Source: Hallerella sp964587155 (lineage in GTDB: Bacteria; Fibrobacterota; Fibrobacteria; Fibrobacterales; Fibrobacteraceae). From it: a stretch of DNA of 64,000 nucleotides. Under the pieces are notes generated by a model. That model made no database searches. It was not told the DNA's origin and saw only the letters and a program-made list of their open reading frames with translations. Positions within the stretch are counted from its first letter, which is position 1, and each line of letters starts with the position of its first letter. This document shows, one piece after another, positions 9,261 through 18,501 of this stretch. The position numbers and the translations under genes were made by a program. Location: contig CAZPKF010000003.1 of NCBI GenBank assembly GCA_964587155.1, forward strand, positions 97,460-161,459. Direction: 5' to 3'.

Positions 9261-10208
9261 TTATTCAGAGAAGGTGAACGGAATCGTGACCGTGGTGTTG
9301 CCCGACTTGATCTTGCTGAACGTCCAGCGCTTCACCGTATTCTTCACCGCATTGTCGAATTCACCGTAACCAGTGGTCGAAGATGCAATTGAAATACTGA
9401 TGATGTCGCCACCCGGAGCAATAGTGAAGCGGAGCGTCACCTTACCGGCAAATCCCGGCTGCTTCTTCAAGTATTTGTTGTAGATATGACGCAAGCCTGG
9501 CGTACGCTGACGGACAACCTTCATGATGTCCGCTGCCGAACGGGAACCGCCACCAGCGCCCATGTCGATATCACGAGCCGAAGGAGTCTTGATCGTTCCG
9601 CGGGCCTTGGTAGCAATACCACCGCCGCCACCGCCGAGAAGTCCCGAAAGACCATCGCCGATACCGCCAGAACCACCTTCTGCGTAACCTTCATTGAAGC
9701 CGCCGTCAGCCTTGCCGCGACGACCACCGAGAACGGTCTTACCCGTTGTCTGGAGGCCCGCAACATCCTTCAACACCTTATTGATATCTTTGGAGAACTT
9801 TTGGTCCTTCATCAAATCATAAGCTGCGTAGTTGGCTTTCGACGTTTGAGCCGTCAAGAGTTTGAGAACGCCACGAGTTTGGGGAGCGTTGGGCTGTCCC
9901 TTTCCTCTGGGCTTTCCGCCACCGCCAACCTTTTTGCGAGGCTTTTTCGGCTCTTCCTTTTTCTTTTCTTCCTTCTTTTCTTCCTTCTTTTCTTCAATCT
10001 TCATGGTCGTCGTCAGTTCTTCGGCAGCCGTTTCTTCGAAGATGACTTCGTCAACGACAGCTTCATACATGGACGCCCAGAACGAGAAGGCGATAGCAAC
10101 GGCTAAGGAAATACCCGCTACTCCTGCAAATCGCCTATCGGATTCAGGCAGCAAGGAAGCTACAAAAGGATCCACAGGTTGTTTGGATTTTTGATTCTTT
10201 GTGGCCAT
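9261..10208 (-). CDS. TonB-like energy transducer with AgmX/PglI-type C-terminal domain
   Basis: This 315-residue inner-membrane protein has a short cytoplasmic N-terminus, a single membrane segment (about 26-46), a Glu/Lys-rich periplasmic stretch (71-93, EEKKEEKKEEKKK), a Gly-rich linker (160-200), and a C-terminal domain (about 225-315) with RQRTPGLRHIYNKYLKKQPG and GKVTLRFTIAPGGDI. This domain type transmits energy from ExbB/ExbD-like motors across the periplasm. I chose the ATG at 10206-10208, which has GGAGGAATAATC just upstream; a longer start would overlap the exbD gene. It is the last gene of the motor unit, 2 bp after exbD. Confidence 0.9.
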   Translation of the reverse strand: MATKNQKSKQPVDPFVASLLPESDRRFAGVAGISLAVAIAFSFWASMYEAVVDEVIFEETAAEELTTTMKIEEKKEEKKEEKKKEEPKKPRKKVGGGGKPRGKGQPNAPQTRGVLKLLTAQTSKANYAAYDLMKDQKFSKDINKVLKDVAGLQTTGKTVLGGRRGKADGGFNEGYAEGGSGGIGDGLSGLLGGGGGGIATKARGTIKTPSARDIDMGAGGGSRSAADIMKVVRQRTPGLRHIYNKYLKKQPGFAGKVTLRFTIAPGGDIISISIASSTTGYGEFDNAVKNTVKRWTFSKIKSGNTTVTIPFTFSE

Positions 10209-10210
10209 GA

Positions 10211-10705
10211 TTATTCCTCCCCGCCGTTTTTCATCGTCACGGCAAAGGCGATGTTCGTATAACCAGAGAAGCCACACGTTGCCATCACTTTGTACATGAC
10301 GTCATAAGGGATGTTCTTGTCGATCTGGATAATGATGTTACCCGGTTCGTCCGCAGGAAGTCCAGCACGCAAAGCGTGTTCTTTTTCCGTTGCGCGGCGT
10401 TCCTTGAGCACCGTATCCACTGATGCGATCAAAAGATCCGACTGGTTTATAACGTCTTGAACCGGAGCAATCTTTTGATTGTCAACAACGACGTAATTCG
10501 CATCGACCACCACAGAAAGCGAAACTTCTTTCGGTTGCACCCTGGAGGTGGAAATCGGAAGAATCAAGTTTTCTGCTTGGGTAATCAACTGACCTTCGGC
10601 ATCCAGGTTCTTAATAAGGAACACCAGAATGATGGTCATCATGTCCATCATCGACGTCAGGGAAAACGGAACGTCCTTGCCATAAGAGCGCAATTTACGT
10701 GCCAT
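10211..10705 (-). CDS. exbD: ExbD/TolR-family motor subunit with canonical Asp
   Basis: The 164-residue protein has a short cytoplasmic tail, one membrane helix (LTSMMDMMTIILVFLI) and a periplasmic ExbD/TolR domain. Asp21 in the helix matches the conserved aspartate that couples proton flow to motion. The periplasmic part contains EPGNIIIQIDKNIPYDVMYKVMATCG, typical of the family. It lies 2 bp from each neighbour in the same unit. Confidence 0.92.
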   Translation of the reverse strand: MARKLRSYGKDVPFSLTSMMDMMTIILVFLIKNLDAEGQLITQAENLILPISTSRVQPKEVSLSVVVDANYVVVDNQKIAPVQDVINQSDLLIASVDTVLKERRATEKEHALRAGLPADEPGNIIIQIDKNIPYDVMYKVMATCGFSGYTNIAFAVTMKNGGEE

Positions 10706-10707
10706 AC

Positions 10708-11598
10708 TTAACCTCCCAACTTAGCCAGATTGACCTTGACAAAACCAGACGACTTCGCGCGGTCCATCAGGGAGATGATTTTATCAAACTGGACATCGTC
10801 ATTGGCGACGATAATGATATTATCCGCATCTTCCAAATCGATAAAGGCTGTATGAATCTGAATCAGCTGGCGGGCAATTTCGTCATACGCAGAAAGCGGA
10901 TACACGATAATCTTCGCCGCATCTTCAGGTTTCAATTTACGAGCGGAATTTTGCGAAAGAGTTTGGACTGCAGCTCCGGCACCCGGTTTCTTGAGCATTG
11001 ACGGAGCAGATGTTCCGCCGTCGCCCTCGCCAACCAAGGCCAAGAAGTTGTTGTTGCCATCAACAAGTACGCTATCCGGTTGATTTTCTGCCTGAGACGT
11101 GTAAACGCCCCACATCAAACGCCCGGGATCTTCTTCTGATGTTTTTTCAAGCATTGCCAATTCGATGGTTTCAATCAAATGGATATACTTTTCTTTATCC
11201 ATTTCCGAGCCATCTTTGCACTTGGGAGCTTGCCCATTTTTAATCATGGTTTTGACATCATCAGCGGCATACTTGATTAACTGTCCATCGGACTTGCAGC
11301 GGAACACCCAAAATTCCTTGAAGTAAACATTGGGTTGGAAACCACCACGCGCACCGATAACCAGATATTCGTCAGTTATCGCCAAGGAAAGATTCAACGC
11401 TTGCTCATCAGGAGGCGGCGGAGTCTGGTCATCGAGTTGCATCATACTGCGCTCAGGCAGATTGACTTCAACAATGGCCAGCTTCGAGAACGACGTCATG
11501 GAGAGCAGCATCGGAATCAGGATGGTAAACAAACCCATCGCCGGAAGCAAATCCGGTTCATCAACACCTTTGGATGCCTTGATTTCTTTTGTTGCCAT
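10708..11598 (-). CDS. long ExbD/TolR-like subunit lacking the membrane Asp
   Basis: At 296 residues this is about twice the usual ExbD length. It has an N-terminal helix (LLPAMGLFTILIPMLLSMTS) in which the position normally held by the proton-path aspartate is not acidic. A proline-rich stretch (TPPPPDEQ) and an insertion with CKSDG and CKDGSEMD follow. The C-terminal part (AYDEIARQLIQIHTAFIDLEDADNIIIVANDDVQFDKII) resembles an ExbD periplasmic domain. It probably forms mixed assemblies with the neighbouring canonical ExbD. That pairing is inference from the operon. Confidence 0.85.
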   Translation of the reverse strand: MATKEIKASKGVDEPDLLPAMGLFTILIPMLLSMTSFSKLAIVEVNLPERSMMQLDDQTPPPPDEQALNLSLAITDEYLVIGARGGFQPNVYFKEFWVFRCKSDGQLIKYAADDVKTMIKNGQAPKCKDGSEMDKEKYIHLIETIELAMLEKTSEEDPGRLMWGVYTSQAENQPDSVLVDGNNNFLALVGEGDGGTSAPSMLKKPGAGAAVQTLSQNSARKLKPEDAAKIIVYPLSAYDEIARQLIQIHTAFIDLEDADNIIIVANDDVQFDKIISLMDRAKSSGFVKVNLAKLGG

Positions 11599-11638
11599 TT
11601 TATCTCCTATCTAATTTATTGTTCTCAAGCGACAATAA

Positions 11639-12259
11639 TTACGACAGGGCGTTGATAATCTTGAGGCCTTTTTCTTCCATTTCCTGAATCAAACGTTCGC
11701 TGTTCATATTCAGAATACCAACGATAACGAGGAGCGGAACGGCGCAAAGAAGTCCGAGAAGAGTCGTACCCATAGCGATAGCAATACCATCGGAAAGGGC
11801 CTTCGGACGTTCAGCAGCCGGTTTGTTCGCCACAGCGTCGAACGTGAAAATCAGACCGTAAATCGTACCCATCAGTCCGAGCAACGTGGAGATGGAAGCC
11901 ATCACGGAGATGATGGAAACATAACGAGTGAGACGCGGGGCTTCGGTGAGGAAAACCGCATCAGAAGCGTTCTGCATCGCATCACGACCACCATCCTTAT
12001 TAGCAACAATTGCAGCAACGACTTTGGCGATCGGAAGCTTGCTCTTGTTGGCCAAATTCAACGCTTCCGTATATTGCTTGGCGCTGATCAGCTGTCCAAA
12101 CTTGTTGAGGAACACGCGACGGCCCATTGCGCTTTTGAAAATGATATAGACGATGCGTTCGATCGAAAAGCCGATACCAATCAAGCCCACGACCAGAATG
12201 ATCCACATGAACTGCCAACCATCACTGCTGGGATTAAAGGATTCGAGCATTTTAGACAT
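11639..12259 (-). CDS. exbB: ExbB/TolQ/MotA-family proton channel
   Basis: The 206-residue protein has three membrane segments (about 17-37, 105-130, 150-180) and the conserved GLMGTIYGLIFTF and GIAIAMGTTLLGLLCAVPLLV helices. These carry the threonines of the family's proton path. ExbB-type pentamers surround an ExbD dimer and use proton flow to drive a TonB-like partner. A clear ribosome site precedes the ATG. It is the first gene of the unit exbB-exbD-exbD-tonB. Confidence 0.93.
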   Translation of the reverse strand: MSKMLESFNPSSDGWQFMWIILVVGLIGIGFSIERIVYIIFKSAMGRRVFLNKFGQLISAKQYTEALNLANKSKLPIAKVVAAIVANKDGGRDAMQNASDAVFLTEAPRLTRYVSIISVMASISTLLGLMGTIYGLIFTFDAVANKPAAERPKALSDGIAIAMGTTLLGLLCAVPLLVIVGILNMNSERLIQEMEEKGLKIINALS

Positions 12260-12377
12260 TAGGATACTCCTTTTATGAGAGGTTTTTTGTGATTGTTTCC
12301 TGTAATGGCATATTTATTTTTTTTTTGCTCTATTGGGGAGCTTTTAAGCTGTAAATTTTTCATTACTCCAATAAAAA

Positions 12378-12402
12378 AGGGATTCCGATTGCCGGAATCC
12401 CT
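12378..12402 (-). terminator. intrinsic terminator after the large TPR gene
   Basis: A 10-bp perfect stem (12378-12387 with 12393-12402) has a 5-base loop, followed on the minus strand by TTTTTTATT. It separates the outer-membrane/TPR unit from the exbB unit. Confidence 0.92.
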
Positions 12403-12420
12403 AGTAATAAGGAGAAACGC

Positions 12421-15400
12421 TTATTGGACGGGGGCTGCTGCAGGAGCTGCGGCAGGCGGCGCCAAGCGGGCCAAAAGTTCCTTCAGTTCGGCCTTCAGCT
12501 TTTCATTTTCAGCCTGAGCGTCTTTCAAAATGTCTTGATACGTGGAAAGCTTTTCTTGCGGAGTCATGACCGAAGATTTGCTAACCTGTTCCAAACGGGA
12601 CTTGGTCTTGAAGTAGCTCGGATCCTGGAACAGCTTCGAAGCGTCGAACTTCGTAATCTTGATCTGGAGAGCTTCATTTTGATCGTCCAATTCGCGCAGC
12701 ATATCGTAGAGCTTTTGCGTCCACTGGTTGTCGATACCGTAATGCTCAGAGGCGCGGATACCCGTTGCGCAACGGGGGACTGCTGCTTCACGGGCCGCTT
12801 CAGAACGGCTGGCCAATTCATCACGGTAAGCCTGCAAGTCTTCTCCGGCTGCAAAGGCGGCGTCTTCTTTGGTCATACCGTCGTATTCCACGTATTGGGT
12901 GACAATGTCAACACTATCCGGGAGCGGAGACTTGGCAAAAGCGTCTCCGACTTCGACGAACACGGCGCAGCCTTGGTAATACATTTCAATGTAACCTTCT
13001 TCAGCTGCAATAACATCCGCATTGTAGAAGCCCTGGTCACGCGCCAAATCGATATTCTTCTGGAAAATCGGTTGAGCCTGTTCGTAATAGCTGGGCAATT
13101 GCTGGACAATGCCAATCCGTTCGGCGAACTTTTCTTCGTCGGTGCTTCCGTTGAGTTCCTGTTCACGGATCTTGGTAGCCATCGTCACAAAGAGATAACC
13201 AATCTTGTTCGTAGCGCGGAATGTCCACTGTTCAGACGCGTAAGTCGCGGATTTGGAATAATGACCCACGGCAACTTTCAAGATTTCGGTGAGTTTCTTG
13301 ACGGCGGCTTCTTTGGCTTTCGCCTTGCCCGAAACAGCGACAGGTTCCATCTTCGCGTATTCCAATTCGCCCAAGTAATAAGCGGCTTCAGCAGGAACAC
13401 CCGGATCGGCATTCTTGATCTGCAAACCATACTTGTCGTAAGAATCAATCGTCTTCTTATAGTATTCAGCGGCGTTCTTGTCGTCTTTCAGTTCACGATA
13501 AGCGCGCGCTGTTCCAATATAAGCTGCAATCAACTTTTCTTTGTCTGCCGAATAGGTCTTTGCAAAGAAGATATAAGCATCAGCCGCTTCTGCCCAACGT
13601 TTGGCATTTTGATAAGCGATAGGAATGCTGAATGCGGCATCCAACGCATAAGAGCTCTTCGGATAATCGCGGACGAGGTCTTTGTTGCATCGGATAGCTT
13701 CTTCCGGCATTTGCGCTTCATCGTACGTCAAGCAAGCGTTGTAAAGCATACCAGGCGTTTTTTCATTATCATGATACTTTTTATAAGCGATTTCGTATGT
13801 TTGAGCAGCCATTTTCTTGTTCGGAATCGAGTCGTAAGTCTTGGCGGCCAAATCGATCGCTGTAAACGCCATCGAATCCTTTTCGAAGTTGTTCGTGATA
13901 AACAAATACGTCTGGGCGGCCAATTCCCGCTTTCCTGCCTTTTTGTAGTTACCGGCTGCACGGATGATACCGCGAATCGTGAGCGGCGAAGAAGCATAAC
14001 TCTTCGGCAACATCATAAATGTTTGACCGGCGAGTTCGTACTTGTTCGCTTTTTCGTAAGCGGCACCCGCTTCAAATACGGCCTTGTCAGCAAAGGATTC
14101 TTGCGGATAATGCTTTGCCAAATCCAAATAGGCAACAGCACCTTGTTCAAATTGTCCCGCCTTGACCGCCTGATCCGCTTTCTGGAAAAGAACGGCGGCG
14201 ATCGACGTGCGGATGATTTTAGCCATGGAATCGTTGCGCGTTTCCTTGACTTCTGTGTATTGTTTCAACAGCCATTCGAATTCCTTTTGGGATTCATCCA
14301 ACTGGCTGGATTCGAGCAACGATTGCGCAAGCATCCGGCTGATGAGCAAGATGTATTGGTTCTTCGGGTAATTCGTTTTCAAATTGCGGAAATCCACAAC
14401 GGCTTCTTTATATTGCTTAGCCTGATACCGGACAATCGCCGCGTTATAAGCGAGTTCAACCGCTTCTTTCTGCGAACTGAACTTTTTCATGTAACGGTCG
14501 ACCTGAGCAAAATAGGCCTGTGTTTCCGGAAGGTTATACGCTTTGACAGGATCGTCTTGCGCTTTGTTCTTTTGAGCAGCGGCGCGCGACTTGTCCATCA
14601 TGATGACCGCGTTGTATCCGGCATCTTCTTTTTTATACGGAGCGGCAGAACCGAGAGCGCGACGACCGTAACGGTTGGTATCGGCATCGACAATCCGGTT
14701 GAACATATCCGCAGCCTTGGCGTACTGTTCCATTTCTTGATAAACAAGAGCCAAATTGGCATAAACCTTATATTCATCCCACGAAGGTTCGTTCTTGTAA
14801 TGATTCAAGAAGTCGTTGTAACCCTGAATCGCAACTTGATAACGCTTTTTCGCACCTTCCGTATCGCCATCTTTCATGAGCTTCGCCGCCTGAGCGTGAT
14901 CGTATTGCGGAATATCGAGCATTGCGGAACGGATTGCTTTTTCAGCATTTTCTACCGATTTCGGGTATTGCTTGTTCTTTTTAAACCAAGAAGAGTTCTT
15001 GCTGTAGCGTTTGACGACCAACTTGCGCTGTTCTTGTGCTTCATCAAATTTCTGCTGAATAATCAAAATTTCCACCATGGCGACATCGGCAAGCGGAGCG
15101 TCGATGTAATCCGGGTTGATGTCGAGCAAATATTTGAAGGATTGCACCGCTTCTTCGTTACGGTCATGATCTTTATTCTTCATACCGATGCGATAATACA
15201 GAGAGTCCTTGAAGTGAACCTTTTTGTCTTTCAAGAACTTGGCTGCCACGCGGACACCGTCGTCGATATCCGAGAATGCCGCCGCCATAAAATCCATAGC
15301 TTCGAGGCGCAAGTCGCTCGGATATTTGCCTTTGTCGGAACCGTCAATGTAAATGAAATACGTTTTGGCCGCCGTTTCGTATTCGGCAATGTTATAATAG

Positions 15401-16167
15401 GATTCTGCCAAGTGATACATGGCAAGAGCCGCTTCTTTACCCGTCAAGTTGTCAAAGCCCGTGACACGTTTGTAACATTCGATGGCATCACGGAATTTGC
15501 GATTCATAAAGTGATATTCCGCAATTCGCAGCCATGTCTTGGGAACAAGACCGTTGTCCGGGAAGTCCTTCACCAGGCGCATCCGCAACTTGTAAGCCTT
15601 TTCGTCTTCACCGCTCGCTTCATAAATGAAGGAAGCCTGATAAATCACGTTCGGCGTACGAGTCTCTTTCGGATACTTGTCAATGTATTCCAAGAAGTAG
15701 CCCAAAGATTTGGAGTGGTCTACCTTCGGACCCGATCCGAGATTCTTGCATTTGGCCGGTTCGTTATCGCGGTCTTCGCACCAAGAGACATCGGACTCGT
15801 ATTGAGCCATAGCATCCACTTGCAGTTTTTCTTCCAAACGATATTGGTAGTTGCCAAGTTGCTGCAGAGCACTGGCACAACGGGAACTTTGTTTCCCTTT
15901 GCAGCGATCCACCTGAGTGCGCCACTGTTTAATGGCGGATTGCATTTCGCTTTCGTCCATGCCTCCAGAACGGCAAGCCTGCTGAGCCTGGGTTTTTAAG
16001 AGGTTGTAAGAACTGGCGCAGCGCTTGTAATCGCTGGAACCTTTTTTCATCGCCTTGCACTTGGCAAGCATCGTTTTCGCTTCATTCGTCTTGTCCTTAC
16101 AGGGATCCGCAAAGGATACTCCGGAAAAGACGAAGAGGGTCAAAGCGGCAAAAAGTATTTTTTTCAT
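12421..16167 (-). CDS. very large exported TPR protein
   Basis: The 1248-residue protein has a signal peptide (MKKILFAALTLFVFSGVSFA). A cysteine-rich segment (about 20-140) with repeated short Cys spacings follows. A long array of tetratricopeptide repeats fills most of the rest (for example AMYHLAESYYNIAEYETAAKTY and ANLALVYQEMEQYAKAADMF). Near the end is a coiled coil (EKLSTYQDILKDAQAENEKLKAELKELLA) and an Ala/Pro tail. TPR solenoids hold protein complexes together, so this is likely a periplasmic scaffold between the motor and outer-membrane parts. That role is inferred from context. I preferred the ATG at 16167 over one 48 bp upstream because it begins the signal peptide. Confidence 0.88.
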   Translation of the reverse strand: MKKILFAALTLFVFSGVSFADPCKDKTNEAKTMLAKCKAMKKGSSDYKRCASSYNLLKTQAQQACRSGGMDESEMQSAIKQWRTQVDRCKGKQSSRCASALQQLGNYQYRLEEKLQVDAMAQYESDVSWCEDRDNEPAKCKNLGSGPKVDHSKSLGYFLEYIDKYPKETRTPNVIYQASFIYEASGEDEKAYKLRMRLVKDFPDNGLVPKTWLRIAEYHFMNRKFRDAIECYKRVTGFDNLTGKEAALAMYHLAESYYNIAEYETAAKTYFIYIDGSDKGKYPSDLRLEAMDFMAAAFSDIDDGVRVAAKFLKDKKVHFKDSLYYRIGMKNKDHDRNEEAVQSFKYLLDINPDYIDAPLADVAMVEILIIQQKFDEAQEQRKLVVKRYSKNSSWFKKNKQYPKSVENAEKAIRSAMLDIPQYDHAQAAKLMKDGDTEGAKKRYQVAIQGYNDFLNHYKNEPSWDEYKVYANLALVYQEMEQYAKAADMFNRIVDADTNRYGRRALGSAAPYKKEDAGYNAVIMMDKSRAAAQKNKAQDDPVKAYNLPETQAYFAQVDRYMKKFSSQKEAVELAYNAAIVRYQAKQYKEAVVDFRNLKTNYPKNQYILLISRMLAQSLLESSQLDESQKEFEWLLKQYTEVKETRNDSMAKIIRTSIAAVLFQKADQAVKAGQFEQGAVAYLDLAKHYPQESFADKAVFEAGAAYEKANKYELAGQTFMMLPKSYASSPLTIRGIIRAAGNYKKAGKRELAAQTYLFITNNFEKDSMAFTAIDLAAKTYDSIPNKKMAAQTYEIAYKKYHDNEKTPGMLYNACLTYDEAQMPEEAIRCNKDLVRDYPKSSYALDAAFSIPIAYQNAKRWAEAADAYIFFAKTYSADKEKLIAAYIGTARAYRELKDDKNAAEYYKKTIDSYDKYGLQIKNADPGVPAEAAYYLGELEYAKMEPVAVSGKAKAKEAAVKKLTEILKVAVGHYSKSATYASEQWTFRATNKIGYLFVTMATKIREQELNGSTDEEKFAERIGIVQQLPSYYEQAQPIFQKNIDLARDQGFYNADVIAAEEGYIEMYYQGCAVFVEVGDAFAKSPLPDSVDIVTQYVEYDGMTKEDAAFAAGEDLQAYRDELASRSEAAREAAVPRCATGIRASEHYGIDNQWTQKLYDMLRELDDQNEALQIKITKFDASKLFQDPSYFKTKSRLEQVSKSSVMTPQEKLSTYQDILKDAQAENEKLKAELKELLARLAPPAAAPAAAPVQ

Positions 16168-16239
16168 TTGAATTTTCCACCTATCGGCTTTAAAATAAGG
16201 ACAGACCTGCATCAACCAGGCCTATCCTTAAGGTTCAAG

Positions 16240-18489
16240 TTATTCCAAATCTTCCAAGCCTTCGAGTTCCTGAAGTTCTTGTGCGTTCGAAGAGCCTGCG
16301 CCACCACCACTTTCGGCTTTCTTTGTCTTCACAGTAGCCAAAGTGAAGCCGGCATCTTCGAGAACGCGCTTCCGGTTCGATTCAAAGCGGTCACTCTGCT
16401 GAGAACGCGCCATGAATTTAGCGTAATCGTCAATCGCAGCGTTCGCTTTGTCGAAGTCAGGACGGAGCTGATCGCGCTTCATGTTGACACGGGGAGTCGG
16501 AAGCTGACGGGATAAATCCAAAGCTTTATCCTGGACGCTGTCGAAATGAGCCGCATTGTCTTCGTAAGCCTTCCGAGCACTGTCACGGGCAGCCATAGAA
16601 ACAACCGGTTGTTCAGTCAACTTTTCAGCCTTGCTCAACGATTTTTCCGCATTGTTGTAATCTTTCTTCATGTAATAGCAGTAACCTTCAACCAGGTAAG
16701 CTTCGGACAGAAGGAAGGAATCCGGCATATTCTTGATAATCCATTGCGCATACTTGACCGCTTCATCCGGCTTGTTGACTTTAAGGAAAGACCAGCCAAG
16801 AGCGAGCATCGCTTCGTCATATACCGGAGAACCCGGCTTCACCTGTCCATAAAGACCGGCGGCTTCAGCAATGTTCGGCGATTCGCCAGAGAAGTAAATG
16901 TGGCCCAGTTTCACCTTAGCGGCATCTTGCAAATCCAATTCGGACTGGTTGGAAGCCGGCTGATCGATAATGTCGCGGAAGCAGTTTTCCGCTTCGTCCC
17001 ACTTGCCCATGCGGCTGTTGGCGATACCCATGGTGTAGCGGGCATAGAAGTAGTTGGCATTACCCGGAAGAATCGCCGACAGGAGGTCGATGGATTCTTG
17101 ATAAAGTCCCTGTTCGAACTTAATCTGACCCGCAATGTAATCGGCATCTGCTTTCACATCGCTTTCGCTGTAATGTTGGACAATATATTGATACTTCACC
17201 ATCGCATCGTTATACTTGCCTTCCTTGTAGTCGATATTCATCAACTGGAAGTGGTATTTGGCGCGTTGGTCGCTTTGCGGATAACGCTTGGCAGCATCTT
17301 CGTAAACAGCCTTGGCTGCTTTGTGCATCCGCATATTTTCAAAGGATTTTCCTTTGTAGAATGCGGCCTGGTCCACCAAGTGGAATGCCGGATACTTAGT
17401 TTGGACTTTTCCAAACGCATAAGCGGCTTCAAGGAACTGACGGTTCAGGTAAAGACGCATAGCGGCACGGTAATCGTTTTCCGGTTCAATTTTCAAGCGG
17501 CGATACCGATCTTCACCAATGTTTTCTTCACGCGTGTTGCCGAAACGGGAAGTCAACTTCACAGCCCAAATAAAGCCGCGGTTTTTCTTTTCGACAATGT
17601 CGTCGTGGGACATTTCAAGATCCAACGCCAGGTAGCGGAAAATCGCCACATCCTTGACGTTGACAGTCGCTCCGAGAACCGGATAGCCTTCTTTGGTAAA
17701 GCGCAGGCGGACACCCAAATGGGAGCTCAAGTAATACGTCAGCGTGAAGCTTGTTTCCAAGTTCATGCCGTCGCCGCCTTCCTCATCTTCGTGCAGCACG
17801 TCAATGATAGAAAGTTCCGCTTTCGCTTCGAGCAGGCGGTTGAATCCCCGGTAGAACAACGTGAAGTTCAAGTTGCTGGGGACCTTGTAAGATTCGTCTG
17901 CACCCATGAACACGAAGTGGTAAGAATCATTGTCCGCTTCAGTGCTGATTGCCGGAGCGAGCGCATTTTGGAATGCAACGCCCACAGTCAAGCTTCCAAA
18001 ACGGGAATTGGAAATCGGATTCCAAGCAATGCCCACGTCGGCACCCAATGTCAGCTGCTTGTTCATGTCGAACTGATTGATTTGGAGAATCGAAATGTCG
18101 ACACCCAAAGCCAAGCAATGCATTAGACGGTAAGCGTAACCGATCATGTAAGCGTTTTCCACATAGGAATAACCGCCATCGACATCGGCACCGTTTTCAA
18201 AGAATGAAATTCCCAATGTGTGGTTATAGCCAAACGGAATCGTAATGGAGCCGTATTCCTGAGAGGCTTCACCGCTAATCGTGCTGAAATAGCCGATAGA
18301 AAGTTCAATCTGATCCGTTTCCGCGATTCCTGCCGGGTTCACGTACATGGATGTATTGTTGCTGCCAAATTCTCCAAACCAGTCGTTTTGCTGGTATTTG
18401 TGCGGAGAATACGAGGGAGAAGCAAACGCTGCACTCGTGCAGATAAGCCCAACGGCTGTTGTTTTGATGAAGCTAAAGCGTGTCATCAC
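16240..18489 (-). CDS. outer-membrane barrel fused to a TPR domain
   Basis: The 749-residue protein has a signal peptide ending near AAFA. A PorV/UPF0164-like barrel region (about 30-330) follows, with GSNNTSMYVNPAGIAE near its start and many aromatic alternating strands. A TPR region (about 345-650) is next, then a disordered glycine/glutamate-rich tail. PorV-like barrels often act as outer-membrane platforms. Fusion to TPRs suggests the periplasmic part docks the neighbouring large TPR protein. It lies 12 bp downstream of the beta-helix/OmpA gene. Confidence 0.85.
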   Translation of the reverse strand: MMTRFSFIKTTAVGLICTSAAFASPSYSPHKYQQNDWFGEFGSNNTSMYVNPAGIAETDQIELSIGYFSTISGEASQEYGSITIPFGYNHTLGISFFENGADVDGGYSYVENAYMIGYAYRLMHCLALGVDISILQINQFDMNKQLTLGADVGIAWNPISNSRFGSLTVGVAFQNALAPAISTEADNDSYHFVFMGADESYKVPSNLNFTLFYRGFNRLLEAKAELSIIDVLHEDEEGGDGMNLETSFTLTYYLSSHLGVRLRFTKEGYPVLGATVNVKDVAIFRYLALDLEMSHDDIVEKKNRGFIWAVKLTSRFGNTREENIGEDRYRRLKIEPENDYRAAMRLYLNRQFLEAAYAFGKVQTKYPAFHLVDQAAFYKGKSFENMRMHKAAKAVYEDAAKRYPQSDQRAKYHFQLMNIDYKEGKYNDAMVKYQYIVQHYSESDVKADADYIAGQIKFEQGLYQESIDLLSAILPGNANYFYARYTMGIANSRMGKWDEAENCFRDIIDQPASNQSELDLQDAAKVKLGHIYFSGESPNIAEAAGLYGQVKPGSPVYDEAMLALGWSFLKVNKPDEAVKYAQWIIKNMPDSFLLSEAYLVEGYCYYMKKDYNNAEKSLSKAEKLTEQPVVSMAARDSARKAYEDNAAHFDSVQDKALDLSRQLPTPRVNMKRDQLRPDFDKANAAIDDYAKFMARSQQSDRFESNRKRVLEDAGFTLATVKTKKAESGGGAGSSNAQELQELEGLEDLE

Positions 18490-18501
18490 CTAACCTTCTC
18501 C

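Noticed and set aside
12424..15999. Plus-strand open frame of 1191 codons opposite the large TPR gene
   Set aside because: It lies entirely antisense to a well-supported TPR protein. Its translation has no domain logic and is rich in Phe, Arg and Val, as expected from reversed codons of repeats.
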